Shown here piece by piece: positions 1 to 8,142 of a DNA stretch of 64,000 bases. Positions within the stretch are counted from its first letter, which is position 1; every line of letters begins with the position of its first letter. Source of the stretch: Rhizobium bangladeshense (lineage in GTDB: Bacteria > Pseudomonadota > Alphaproteobacteria > Rhizobiales > Rhizobiaceae); the NCBI RefSeq assembly GCF_001662075.1, contig NZ_LYPL01000001.1, forward strand, positions 1 through 64,000, written 5' to 3'. The notes beneath the pieces are model-generated. The model searched no databases. It had not been told where the DNA came from and saw only the letters and a list, made by a program, of their open reading frames with translations. The position numbers and the translations under genes are program-made.

Positions 1-12
1 AGACGCTATTCT

Positions 13-97
13 CATGGCGCACGGTGTTGCTCCTCTTTCGTGTCCGGGATTGTCGCCAAACATCCGAATACGAGTAGAATCAACACCGTGCGCCATG
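13..97. repeat. 17-bp perfect inverted repeat
   Basis: Arms at 13-29 and 81-97 are exact reverse complements (left arm begins CATGGCGCACGG), separated by 51 bases. No convincing gene lies in 1-214, the stretch downstream of the aldo/keto reductase stop. The repeat may be a transcription end structure or the remnant of a mobile element. There is no T-run, so a simple Rho-independent terminator is not favoured. Confidence 0.6.
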
Positions 98-214
98 TCC
101 ACCAAATTTAAACCGGACAGCAGTGGCACAAGGCCGAGGATGACGCCGAGGAGGGAGCAAGGTTTTCAAACAAACTGGTACGCTGGGGATACCCGGCGTC
201 TGCAACAATTTTGC

Positions 215-1264
215 TCAGCCCTTCGGCTCGAAATCCGCCGGCCGGCGGCCGGCGGCCTGTCGCGACAGCATCCAGCCCGGATATTCGGGGGCAAGGGCGC
301 TCGCCTCGTCGAGCCGCTTCATATCCTCGTCGTCGAGCTTCAGCCCGACGGCGGCGAGGTTCTGGTCGAGTTGATCGACACGCTTGGCGCCGATGATGAC
401 GGTAGTGACGAAAGGCTTGGCAAGGATATAGGCGAGCGCGACGGTCGCGACGCCGGCGCCGTGCTTTTCGGCGATCTCGCGCATGACGGCGACGCAGGCC
501 CAGGCCCTGTCCCTGTCGACTGGCGGGAAATCGAAGCTGGCGCGGCGTCCTTCGCCGTTGCCTGGCGCGCCGGGACCATATTTGCCGGACAAGAGGCCGC
601 CTGCGAGCGGAGACCAGACCATCAGGCCGAGCTTTTCCTCCTGCATCATCGGCACGATGTCGCGTTCGAGATCGCGGCCGGCGATGGAATAATAGGCCTG
701 CACCGTTTCGAAGCGGGCGAAGCCGCGCCGTTCGGAGAGGCCGAGCGCCTTGGAAATACGCCAGGCCTGCCAGTTGGAGACGCCGATATAGCGGACAAGG
801 CCACGCGAAACGAGATCGTCGAGGGCACGCAGCGTCTCCTCGATCGGCGTCACCGTATCGGTCGCATGGATCTGATAGAGGTCGATGTGGTCCGTCTGCA
901 GGCGCTTGAGGCTCGCCTCGACGGAATCCATGATATGGCCGCGCGAGGCGCCGCGGTCGTTCGGCTTGTCGCCCATGACGCCATAGACCTTGGTGGCGAT
1001 GACGACGTCCTTGCGTGGCACGTCGAGATTCTTCAGCGCCTGGCCGAGCAGCCTTTCGGATTCGCCGGATGAATAGACGTCGGCCGTGTCGATGAAATTG
1101 ACCCCAGACGCCAGCGAGCGCTCGACGATCCGGTCGGCGGCATTCTGGTCGACATCGGCGATGGCGCCCCACATGCTGCCCGACTGGGCCTCGCCGAAGG
1201 TCATCGTGCCCAGGCAGATTTCCGAGACGAAAAGTCCCGTATTTCCGAGTTGATTGTAACGCAT
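215..1264 (-). CDS. Aldo/keto reductase
   Basis: A 349-residue NAD(P)H-dependent oxidoreductase of the aldo/keto reductase superfamily, which reduces carbonyl compounds in the cytoplasm. The N-terminus MRYNQLGNTGLFVSEICLG is the typical first strand, followed by the FIDTADVYSSGESE segment with catalytic Asp and Tyr, the DHIDLYQIH strand and the C-terminal cofactor-binding stretch near VIIGAKRVDQL. The ATG at 1264 was chosen over an upstream in-frame start because it begins exactly at the conserved fold. The gene stands alone, divergent from the HAD gene. The substrate cannot be predicted. Confidence 0.9.
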   Translation of the reverse strand: MRYNQLGNTGLFVSEICLGTMTFGEAQSGSMWGAIADVDQNAADRIVERSLASGVNFIDTADVYSSGESERLLGQALKNLDVPRKDVVIATKVYGVMGDKPNDRGASRGHIMDSVEASLKRLQTDHIDLYQIHATDTVTPIEETLRALDDLVSRGLVRYIGVSNWQAWRISKALGLSERRGFARFETVQAYYSIAGRDLERDIVPMMQEEKLGLMVWSPLAGGLLSGKYGPGAPGNGEGRRASFDFPPVDRDRAWACVAVMREIAEKHGAGVATVALAYILAKPFVTTVIIGAKRVDQLDQNLAAVGLKLDDEDMKRLDEASALAPEYPGWMLSRQAAGRRPADFEPKG

Positions 1265-1530
1265 GGTCGAAAAAATCCTTTGTGTCTGCCGCAAGAGGGG
1301 CTTGCGAACTTCAGAACTTCATTTTTTGATTATTGGCCTGCGCGCGACAGGCACAGCCGTGGCTGGCTGCAGGGTGAGGCCAATTCGATGTAGTGCGACG
1401 GCGGCGCTTTTCAACGCCACAGCTTGCCGCGCCGGCAGCGAACGCCCCGACGCAGCCCTCGTCATGACACAGCCCTTGTCTCGACACAGGCGGCCGATAG
1501 ATTGCCGGCAAAGGTTCAAGAGGTGCGCAT

Positions 1531-2235
1531 GTGACGACGCGAGCACTGACGACGATAGGCTTCGATGCCGACGATACGCTTTGGCAGAACGAACAATATT
1601 ACCGACTGACGGAAGCGCATTTTACCAAGCTTCTTGCCGATTTCGCCGAAGGACCGAAGATTTCCGACCGGCTGCTGGAAGCCGAGAAACGCAACCTTCG
1701 CCATTACGGCTTCGGCATCAAGGGCTTCACGCTGTCGATGATCGAGACGGCGATCGAGATTACCGAAGGCAAGGTGCCGGCCAGCGTCATCGCCAAGATC
1801 TTGGATACCGGCCGCGACCTTCTGTCCCACCCGGTCGAGACCATGCCGCATGCGCGCGACACGCTGGAGGCGCTTGCCGGCAAATATCTGCTCGTCATGA
1901 TCACCAAGGGCGATCTTTTCGACCAGGAGCGCAAGCTTGCCCAATCCGGCCTCGGCGACTTCTTCGATGCGGTCGAGATCGTTTCCGACAAGACCGCCGT
2001 CACCTATCGCCGCATCTTCGCCAAGGTCGGTGACGGACCGGAGCGGGCGATGATGGTCGGCAATTCACTGAAATCGGATATCGTGCCGGCGATCGCGGCC
2101 GGCAGCTACGGCGTCTTCGTGCCGCACGAACTCACCTGGGTGCTGGAACATGTGGACGAACCGACGGAAGCGCCGCGTTTCCGCAAGATCGGCCATCTCG
2201 GCGAATTGCGCGAGCTGATCGACCGGCTGGCATAG
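1531..2235 (+). CDS. HAD-superfamily hydrolase
   Basis: A 234-residue cytoplasmic phosphatase-type protein of the haloacid dehalogenase superfamily. Motif I is GFDADDTLWQNE near residues 10-21 (the DxD nucleophile and acid/base pair). A helical cap follows, then motif II ITKGD, a conserved Lys region (SDKTAVTY), and motif IV MVGNSLKSD with the metal-binding acidic residue. The start is GTG at 1531. It is probably a nucleotide or sugar-phosphate phosphatase; the substrate is unknown. It converges with the small secreted-protein gene downstream. Confidence 0.85.
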   Translation: MTTRALTTIGFDADDTLWQNEQYYRLTEAHFTKLLADFAEGPKISDRLLEAEKRNLRHYGFGIKGFTLSMIETAIEITEGKVPASVIAKILDTGRDLLSHPVETMPHARDTLEALAGKYLLVMITKGDLFDQERKLAQSGLGDFFDAVEIVSDKTAVTYRRIFAKVGDGPERAMMVGNSLKSDIVPAIAAGSYGVFVPHELTWVLEHVDEPTEAPRFRKIGHLGELRELIDRLA

Positions 2236-2240
2236 GCGGG

Positions 2241-2260
2241 CGGCCGATCGATGCCGGCCG
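2241..2260. terminator. Hairpin between convergent genes
   Basis: CGGCC (2241-2245) pairs with GGCCG (2256-2260) in the 37-base gap between two convergent stop codons. There is no clear T-run, so a terminator role is inferred from position only. Confidence 0.3.
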
Positions 2261-2272
2261 TTCTGCCCTGCC

Positions 2273-2779
2273 CTATTGCGGCTTGGGCGGCGCCTTCGGG
2301 AACAGCGACGGCTGCTCCGGCTCGGCCGGCGGTTTCGGCTGCGGCGGGGCGGCCGTCAGCGGTTCGATCAGGATGCTGAAGGGCGCGCCGAGGCCGCGGC
2401 GCGGCGAGACCTTGGAATAATAGGGACGCAGCAGCCAGGTGGTGTTTTCCTTCGCCGTCGTCTGAAAATTCATGCCGTCCTCGTCGGTGCCGAAGAAAGC
2501 TTCGTCATCGGGCTTCGACAGGTCAAAAATCGCCAGGAAGGCGAACTTGCTCTTGGTGGCAAAGCTGATCTTGACGTGCTGTCCGGCGCGCACCGGCAAT
2601 GTGTAGACATGGCTGTTGCCGAATTTCGTCCAGCCCTTGAGCTGCATGGTGACGGCGGGGAATTGCAGCTTCTCCAGCTTCTCGCCGGGATCGAGCTGCG
2701 GCGTCTGCGCCACGGCTGAGATCGGCAGGAAGAACAGGGCAAGGGCAGCAATCGATGTTTTCACGGACAGATCTTTCAT
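2273..2779 (-). CDS. Secreted hypothetical protein
   Basis: A 168-residue protein with a clear Sec signal peptide (MKDLSVKTSIAALALFFLPI, cleavage predicted after AVAQ-like residues near 24) and a Pro-rich C-terminal tail rich in PKPPAEPEQP-type repeats. The body is probably periplasmic beta-sandwich; I recognise no catalytic motif. Its ATG overlaps the stop of the upstream tag gene by four bases (2776-2779), so the two are probably co-transcribed and translationally coupled. The pairing with a DNA repair enzyme gives no obvious functional clue. Confidence 0.75.
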   Translation of the reverse strand: MKDLSVKTSIAALALFFLPISAVAQTPQLDPGEKLEKLQFPAVTMQLKGWTKFGNSHVYTLPVRAGQHVKISFATKSKFAFLAIFDLSKPDDEAFFGTDEDGMNFQTTAKENTTWLLRPYYSKVSPRRGLGAPFSILIEPLTAAPPQPKPPAEPEQPSLFPKAPPKPQ

Positions 2780-3405
2780 GGTCGAACCAGGACGGCGCGC
2801 ATCGCTTCCACCTCGGGCCGGCAGAAGCAGCCCTCAAGATGATCGTTGACGAGGCCCATCGCCTGCATGAAAGCATAAACTGTAGTCGGGCCGACAAAGG
2901 TCCAGCCGCGCTTCTTCAGATCCTTCGAAATGACCACCGAGGTCGGCGTCGTCGGATTGGCGAGGATATGGTCGCGATCGACCACGGCCGGCCGCTCGTT
3001 GTGGCCGGGTTCGTAACCCCAGAAATAATGGGCGAGCGAGCCGAATTCGTCGCGGAGCGCCATGGCGCGCCTGGCATTGTTGATGGTCGAGACGATCTTG
3101 CCGCGATGGCGGATGATGCCGGCATCGCCAAGGCAGCGATCGACATCCGCTTCGCCGAAATGCGCCACCTTGTCGAAATCGAAGCCGGCAAAGGCGGCGC
3201 GAAAATTCTCTCGCTTGCGCAGGATGGTCAGCCAGGACAGGCCGGATTGGAATCCTTCGAGACAGATCTTTTCGAAGAGGCGGATGTCGTTGGTAACGGG
3301 GCGGCCCCATTCCTCGTCATGATATTTGAGATAATCGGGCAGATTGGCGTGCCAGTGGCAACGGCGCCTGCCGTCCTCGCCGATGATGATGCCTGTCTCG
3401 CTCAT
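2776..3405 (-). CDS. tag: DNA-3-methyladenine glycosylase I
   Basis: A 209-residue base-excision repair enzyme that removes 3-methyladenine from alkylated DNA. It is recognisable as the Tag family from the N-terminal RCHWHANLPDYLKYHDEEWG block (zinc-binding Cys/His and the conserved HDEEWG), the LFEKICLEGFQSGLSWLTIL helix, and the C-terminal FVGPTTVYAFMQAMGLVNDH block. Length matches the family. The first gene of a two-gene unit with the overlapping secreted-protein gene. Confidence 0.93.
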   Translation of the reverse strand: MSETGIIIGEDGRRRCHWHANLPDYLKYHDEEWGRPVTNDIRLFEKICLEGFQSGLSWLTILRKRENFRAAFAGFDFDKVAHFGEADVDRCLGDAGIIRHRGKIVSTINNARRAMALRDEFGSLAHYFWGYEPGHNERPAVVDRDHILANPTTPTSVVISKDLKKRGWTFVGPTTVYAFMQAMGLVNDHLEGCFCRPEVEAMRAVLVRP

Positions 3406-3632
3406 GATCCTTCATTCTGCCGGGGTCCGTTTCGTTTTCCGGTCATGATTTCGGCTTTACCATTTGCAAACCGTCTTTCCAAATCGAACGGTAACCCTGA
3501 CGAAAAGTTTATCCGATCGGCCGGCTTTTCAGAAATCGATCTTTACCATTCGCTGGCGGATCAGGTGGCAGCGTCCTTGCGAGCGGGCCTGTCGCGCCCG
3601 CGCATTTCGGCCATTTGTAGAGAGTTCGTCCG

Positions 3633-4379
3633 ATGATGAAACAGCTTGTTCTTGCCGCAGCCCTCGTCGGCGCCTTCTCCACGGCCGCCCTTGCCGACGA
3701 CCGCTACGCCACCCGCCCGCCTGTCGTGCTCAGCCCCGATCTGACGGCACCATGGATCAACCAGCTCGGCGGCAAGGTTCGCCCCGTGGTCTACCAGCGG
3801 CCGGTCGTCCAGCCGCAGCAGCGCGGCCTTTTCCAGCGCCGCGTCATCCGCCAGGCGCCGCGGCCGGCACCGCAGACCGTCTCGGTGATCAATCCCGGCA
3901 TCCCGGCGATCCGCCATCCGATCGAGCCGCAATTCCTGCCGCAGATGGTCGATTACGACACCCAGGAAAAGCCCGGCACAATCGTCATCGATACCAACAA
4001 CCGCTTCCTCTACCTGGTGATGGACGGCGGCAAGGCGCGGCGCTACGGCGTCGGCGTCGGCAAGCCCGGCTTCGAATGGGCCGGCGCCCACAAAATCACC
4101 CGCAAGCAGGAATGGCCGGACTGGACGCCGCCTGCCCAGATGATCAGCCGCGAAGCCGCCAAGGGTCATTACCTGCCGGCGCGCATGGACGGCGGCCCGG
4201 AAAATCCGCTCGGCGCCCGCGCCATGTATCTCGGCTCGACACTTTACCGCATCCACGGCACCAACGCGCCCTGGTCGATCGGCAGCGCCGTCTCCTCCGG
4301 CTGCATCCGGTTGCGCAATGAAGACGTCGTCGACCTCTATGACCGGGTCAGTGTCGGAACCCGCGTCATCGTCATGTAA
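3633..4379 (+). CDS. L,D-transpeptidase (YkuD domain), first of tandem pair
   Basis: A 248-residue periplasmic enzyme. It has an N-terminal signal peptide (cleaved after about residue 21, ALA-DD), a Pro/Gln/Arg-rich linker (residues 50-85), and a YkuD catalytic domain with the RIHGTNAPWSIG and SSGCIRL blocks; the nucleophile is Cys224 with His208 upstream. The family forms 3-3 peptidoglycan cross-links or anchors outer-membrane proteins to peptidoglycan. The gene is followed after 135 bases by a paralogue of similar length. Two ATGs (3633, 3636) are possible starts. Confidence 0.88.
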   Translation: MMKQLVLAAALVGAFSTAALADDRYATRPPVVLSPDLTAPWINQLGGKVRPVVYQRPVVQPQQRGLFQRRVIRQAPRPAPQTVSVINPGIPAIRHPIEPQFLPQMVDYDTQEKPGTIVIDTNNRFLYLVMDGGKARRYGVGVGKPGFEWAGAHKITRKQEWPDWTPPAQMISREAAKGHYLPARMDGGPENPLGARAMYLGSTLYRIHGTNAPWSIGSAVSSGCIRLRNEDVVDLYDRVSVGTRVIVM

Positions 4380-4514
4380 CGGCACATACATTATCTTGGA
4401 AGCCGCAAGAACAGGCGGTTTCATTTGCCGAAATTGCTTTATCCGGTCGGGCCGATCTTGAATCGGGCAGAAGTTCATGTAGCTTCAGGCAAATTTGCTT
4501 GAGGGGAATCGATC

Positions 4515-5201
4515 ATGATCAAATTGATGCCAGGTCTGGCTGCGGCCGGACTTGTTCTGTCCTTGATGTCCACGTCCGTCTTTGCAGCCCCGGCCGGCTC
4601 CGACAACACGCAGCGCCCGGCACAGATTGTGCGCGTGGCGCAGATGCCGAAATATGTGAAGCCGCAGTTCAAGCGCAAGAAAGTGCGTCTCGTGACGACG
4701 GAAGCGGCCGGCACCGTCATCATCGATACCAACAACAAATATCTCTATCTCGTCGAAGGCAACAACCGCGCCACCCGCTACGGTATCGGCGTCGGCCGTG
4801 ACGGCTTCGGCTGGTCGGGCATCGTCAAGATCGGCCGCAAGGCCGAGTGGCCAAGCTGGACGCCGCCGGCCGAAATGCGCCGCCGCGAAGCCGCCAAGGG
4901 CCACATCATTCCTGCCTTCCAGGAAGGCGGCGAGGACAATCCGCTCGGCGCCCGCGCCATGTATCTCTACCAGGGCGGCCGCGATACCATCTTCCGCATC
5001 CACGGCACCAATCAGCCTTGGACGATCGGCCTCAACATGTCTTCCGGCTGCATCCGCATGATGAACCAGGACGTGATGCATCTTTACGATCGCGCCGCCG
5101 TCGGCACCAAGGTGATCGTCATCGGCCCCGGCAATAAGCAGGGCAAGGTGGCGTTCGAGGACAGGGGTATCGACGTGCTGCGCACCATGTTTGGCGGCTG
5201 A
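4515..5201 (+). CDS. L,D-transpeptidase (YkuD domain), second of tandem pair
   Basis: A 228-residue secreted paralogue of the preceding gene. A signal peptide ends near SVFAAPA (residue 25), followed by a short basic linker and the YkuD domain. The catalytic signature HGTNQPWTIG...SSGCIRMMN places the nucleophile at Cys179. A good GAGGGGA ribosome-binding site precedes the ATG at 4515. The two domains share long identical blocks (for example DTNN, GARAMYL), which points to tandem duplication; the N-terminal linkers differ strongly. A strong terminator follows. Confidence 0.88.
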   Translation: MIKLMPGLAAAGLVLSLMSTSVFAAPAGSDNTQRPAQIVRVAQMPKYVKPQFKRKKVRLVTTEAAGTVIIDTNNKYLYLVEGNNRATRYGIGVGRDGFGWSGIVKIGRKAEWPSWTPPAEMRRREAAKGHIIPAFQEGGEDNPLGARAMYLYQGGRDTIFRIHGTNQPWTIGLNMSSGCIRMMNQDVMHLYDRAAVGTKVIVIGPGNKQGKVAFEDRGIDVLRTMFGG

Positions 5202-5222
5202 GCAACACTTGCGAATAAATCG

Positions 5223-5250
5223 AAAGGCGCATTTTGACGCGCCTTTTCTT
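5223..5250 (+). terminator. Rho-independent terminator
   Basis: AAAGGCGC (5223-5230) pairs with GCGCCTTT (5239-5246) around an eight-base loop and is followed by a T-rich run. It closes the L,D-transpeptidase pair. Confidence 0.75.
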
Positions 5251-5324
5251 TTCCTTAGACTTTACGGCGGAAAACTGGCACTGGTGCCTAAGAGTCGACA
5301 TATTTGCAATATCGGGGCTATTCA

Positions 5325-5999
5325 ATGACATATGCGCTGCGTTCCTCCGCCTCCCTGCTTGCGGGCATCGCACTTTTTACGATCTGTTCAGCAGCCTCCG
5401 CCCAGGCGGAAGACCTGGAATTTTCCATTTACGGCGGTTACCAGACGGCGCCGCACAGCGGCGTCGACGTCTCCGACGGCACGAGTTTTACTGCCGGCTG
5501 GGAGGGCAAGTCCTTCGGCGCGCCGCCCTATTACGGCGCTCGCGTCACATGGTGGCTCGAGGATTTCAACAAGCCGAACTGGGGTATCTCGCTCGACTTC
5601 ACCCATGACAAGGTCTATGCCGACGACGATACGCTCGCCAAGGCCGGCTGGTCGCATTTCGAATTCACCGACGGTCTGAACCTGCTCACTGTAAACGGTC
5701 TCTATCGCTTCCAGGATCCGGCTCGCCGCTGGACGCCCTATCTCGGCGCCGGTATCGGCGTGAACATTCCGCATGTCGAAGTGATTCGCCCCGAAGGCAA
5801 GACCTGGGCTTATGAATTCGGCGGCGTGACGCTGCAGGCGCAGGCTGGCGTCGACTTCAAGGTGACCGAGCGCTGGTCGACCTTCGTCGAATACAAGGGC
5901 ACCTATTCGCGCGTCGACGTTCCGATCGACAGCGGCGACCGGCTGAAGACCAACATCTTCACGAATGCCGTCAACGTCGGCGTCTCGTTCCACTGGTAA
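5325..5999 (+). CDS. lpxQ: Outer-membrane beta-barrel protein, probable lipid A oxidase LpxQ
   Basis: A 224-residue protein with a signal peptide ending near ASAQAED and alternating amphipathic strands, ending in an aromatic residue (VGVSFHW) as outer-membrane barrels do. The size and the rhizobial context fit LpxQ, the outer-membrane enzyme that oxidises the proximal glucosamine of Rhizobium lipid A to 2-aminogluconate using oxygen. I recall the family from rhizobial annotations; I cannot align it here, so the specific name is moderately sure and the barrel assignment firm. The ATG at 5325 was preferred to a TTG at 5304 because it starts the signal peptide. Confidence 0.65.
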   Translation: MTYALRSSASLLAGIALFTICSAASAQAEDLEFSIYGGYQTAPHSGVDVSDGTSFTAGWEGKSFGAPPYYGARVTWWLEDFNKPNWGISLDFTHDKVYADDDTLAKAGWSHFEFTDGLNLLTVNGLYRFQDPARRWTPYLGAGIGVNIPHVEVIRPEGKTWAYEFGGVTLQAQAGVDFKVTERWSTFVEYKGTYSRVDVPIDSGDRLKTNIFTNAVNVGVSFHW

Positions 6000-6021
6000 T
6001 GAATTGAATTTCGGCTGCGGC

Positions 6022-6064
6022 GTTAGAGCGGTTCTACTTTTGATGAAAGCAGAACCGCTCTAAC
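6022..6064. repeat. Intergenic palindrome
   Basis: A perfect 14-bp inverted repeat (6022-6035 and 6051-6064, arm GTTAGAGCGGTTCT) with a 15-base loop. More GC-poor AGAGC/CCGCTC-type sequence continues to about 6120. It lies between convergent genes and resembles the short interspersed palindromes of rhizobial genomes. It may also end transcription on both strands. Confidence 0.7.
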
Positions 6065-6121
6065 TTTTCGTTCGGGCGCAAATTCGGACGGAAAACCGCT
6101 CAAACTTTCCCTGAAATTGCT

Positions 6122-6562
6122 CTACTTCGTGCCGCAGCTGACCTTGCCCTCGGCCGCGTAAGGTTTGCTGCCACCCTCGATCGTCAGGGAATAGGTGCCG
6201 CTGAAATTCGCCGAAGGCTTGCCGCGCACGCCAGCGATCACCACCAGATCGAGCGTTGCCCTTTCGGTATCGTCACCGCCGCCATCAAAGACTTCCAGGA
6301 GCAGTTCGCCATCGCGCGCCCAGTGGTTGCTCAGATGCTGCGATTCGAACACGCGTTTTGCGAAGACCGGCGCTTGCGCGGGATCCTTGACAATGAGCGC
6401 GCCGCGGAAATGGTTGAGCCTGTGGCCGGCATCGCTTGCGAAACCGCTTTCGAGGGTAAAACGCGCCTGCGCGTCATCGGCGGAACAGAATAGGCGGCTG
6501 TCGGCATGGGCCGCTCCTGCCGTCGCGAGCAGTCCCGCAAGTATTATCATTCCCCGCCACAT
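6122..6562 (-). CDS. Small secreted hypothetical protein
   Basis: A 146-residue protein with a signal peptide (hydrophobic core MIILAGLLATAGAAHA, cleavage near residue 20). The mature part contains two cysteines, one near the start (LFCSADD) and one near the end (VSCGTK), likely forming a disulphide in the periplasm. No family recognised. It lies alone, convergent with lpxQ, about 46 bases downstream of glcF's stop on the same strand, so read-through from the glc operon is possible. Confidence 0.7.
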   Translation of the reverse strand: MWRGMIILAGLLATAGAAHADSRLFCSADDAQARFTLESGFASDAGHRLNHFRGALIVKDPAQAPVFAKRVFESQHLSNHWARDGELLLEVFDGGGDDTERATLDLVVIAGVRGKPSANFSGTYSLTIEGGSKPYAAEGKVSCGTK

Positions 6563-6608
6563 CGCCCGACCTCCCGAGAGCGGCCCGAATGGGCCGACTG
6601 CATTCTCT

Positions 6609-7919
6609 TCAGCCTAATGGCAAACCTGTTAATTTTTCCGGCATAGCGCCGCCATAGGCCCAATCGAGCAGCTCGACCGTATGCAGGATCGGAATAGCGG
6701 TGCCGGTGGCGATCTGGGTGATGCAGCCGATGTTGCCGGTGGCGATGATATCGGCCTTGGTCGCCTCGATATTCCTGACCTTGCGTGCCTTCAGCGCCGC
6801 CGAGATCTCCGGCTGCATGATGTTGTAGGTGCCGGCCGAGCCGCAGCAGAGATGAGCTTCGGCTGGATCGCGCACCGTAAAGCCGGCCGCTTTCAGCAAG
6901 GATTTCGGCGCAAGGGTGATGCGCTGGCCGTGCTGCATCGAACAGGCGGAATGATAGGCGACTGTAATGCCCCTCGGCATATGGGCCGGCAGCTCGAGGG
7001 TCGCCAGATATTCGGTGATATCCTTTGCCAGTGCCGAAACCCTGGCCGCCTTTGCCGCATAGGCGGGATCAAGGCGCAGCATGTGGCCGTAATCCTTGAT
7101 CGTCGTGCCGCAGCCCGAAGCGGTGATGATGATCGCATCGAGCCCCTGCGTCTCGATTTCGCGCGTCCATATGTCGACGTTGATCCGCGCACTTTCGAGC
7201 GCCTGTTCGGCGCGGCCCATGTGGTGGACCAGCGAGCCGCAGCAGACCTCGCCTTCCGGCGCCACGACCTCGATACCGAGCCGCGTCAGGAGCCGGATCG
7301 CCGCCGCGTTGATGGCGGGATCAAGCACCGGCTGGGCGCAGCCGGTCAGGATCGCCACTCGGCCGCGCCGCTCCGCCTCGGACAGGTAGCTGCCGGGTTT
7401 TGCAAAGTCCGACGCGGCGGGCAGGCGCCGCGGCGCCAGCGCCAGCATGGCGACAAAGGGCTTGAGTGCCGCCCCGCGCATCAAGCCGGCGAAGGGCCGG
7501 CCAAGACGGGCGAGACGGAGCGCCAGGCGGAAACGGCCGGGATAGGGCAGCACGGCCGCCAGGAGGGCGCGCGTCAGCCGGTTCATCAGCGGGCGCCTGT
7601 AGGTCTTTTCGATATGGACGCGGGCGTGATCGACCAGATGCATATAGTCGACACCCGAGGGACAGGTGGTGACGCAGGCAAGGCAGGAGAGACAGCGGTC
7701 GATATGGGTGACGACCTCGGCATCGGCGGGCCGGCCGTTTTCCAGCATATCCTTGATCAGATAGATGCGGCCCCGCGGACTGTCGAGCTCGTTGCCGAGC
7801 GTCACATAGGTGGGACAGGTGGCAGTGCAGAAGCCGCAATGGACGCATTTGCGCAGGATTTTTTCCGATTCGGCGATATCGGGGTCGAGGAGCTGGGCGG
7901 GGGTGAAGTTGGTTTGCAT
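6609..7919 (-). CDS. glcF: Glycolate oxidase iron-sulfur subunit
   Basis: A 436-residue subunit of membrane-associated glycolate oxidase, which converts glycolate to glyoxylate and passes electrons to the respiratory chain. Two ferredoxin-type 4Fe-4S motifs are near the N-terminus (CVHCGFCTATCP and CLSCLACVTTCP), and two CCG motifs further on (EVCCGSLVHH and HLCCGSAGTYN) are the heterodisulfide-reductase-type cysteine-rich domains. It is the third gene of glcD-glcE-glcF, separated from glcE by 223 bases that carry a large inverted repeat. Confidence 0.95.
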   Translation of the reverse strand: MQTNFTPAQLLDPDIAESEKILRKCVHCGFCTATCPTYVTLGNELDSPRGRIYLIKDMLENGRPADAEVVTHIDRCLSCLACVTTCPSGVDYMHLVDHARVHIEKTYRRPLMNRLTRALLAAVLPYPGRFRLALRLARLGRPFAGLMRGAALKPFVAMLALAPRRLPAASDFAKPGSYLSEAERRGRVAILTGCAQPVLDPAINAAAIRLLTRLGIEVVAPEGEVCCGSLVHHMGRAEQALESARINVDIWTREIETQGLDAIIITASGCGTTIKDYGHMLRLDPAYAAKAARVSALAKDITEYLATLELPAHMPRGITVAYHSACSMQHGQRITLAPKSLLKAAGFTVRDPAEAHLCCGSAGTYNIMQPEISAALKARKVRNIEATKADIIATGNIGCITQIATGTAIPILHTVELLDWAYGGAMPEKLTGLPLG

Positions 7920-7934
7920 TTACGCGGCCTCCGG

Positions 7935-8090
7935 TGCCCCCTTCGCCACAGCGAGGAGAAGGTGCCCGAAGAGCGGATGAGGGGGCCGCACTCGGGACAA
8001 AAGCGAGAAGACGACAGACTGCATGCCGTGTGGCCCCCTCATCCGACCCTTCGGGCCACCTTCTCCCCGCTGTGGCGAAGGGGGAGCAAG
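7935..8090. repeat. Large intergenic inverted repeat (RIME-like)
   Basis: Arms at about 7935-7991 and 8030-8090 are near-perfect reverse complements; shared blocks include CCCCCTTCGCCACAGCG and GGAGAAGGTG, ending GGATGAGGGGGCC. About 38 bases separate them. The CCCTCATCCG...CCTTCTCCCCG wording is typical of the abundant rhizobial intergenic mosaic elements. It lies inside the glc operon, where it may form a stable mRNA hairpin between glcE and glcF. Confidence 0.8.
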
Positions 8091-8142
8091 AGGCACCCTT
8101 GTGCAATCCATCGAGCGTGCACAGTCGGCAACAAGCATCTTC

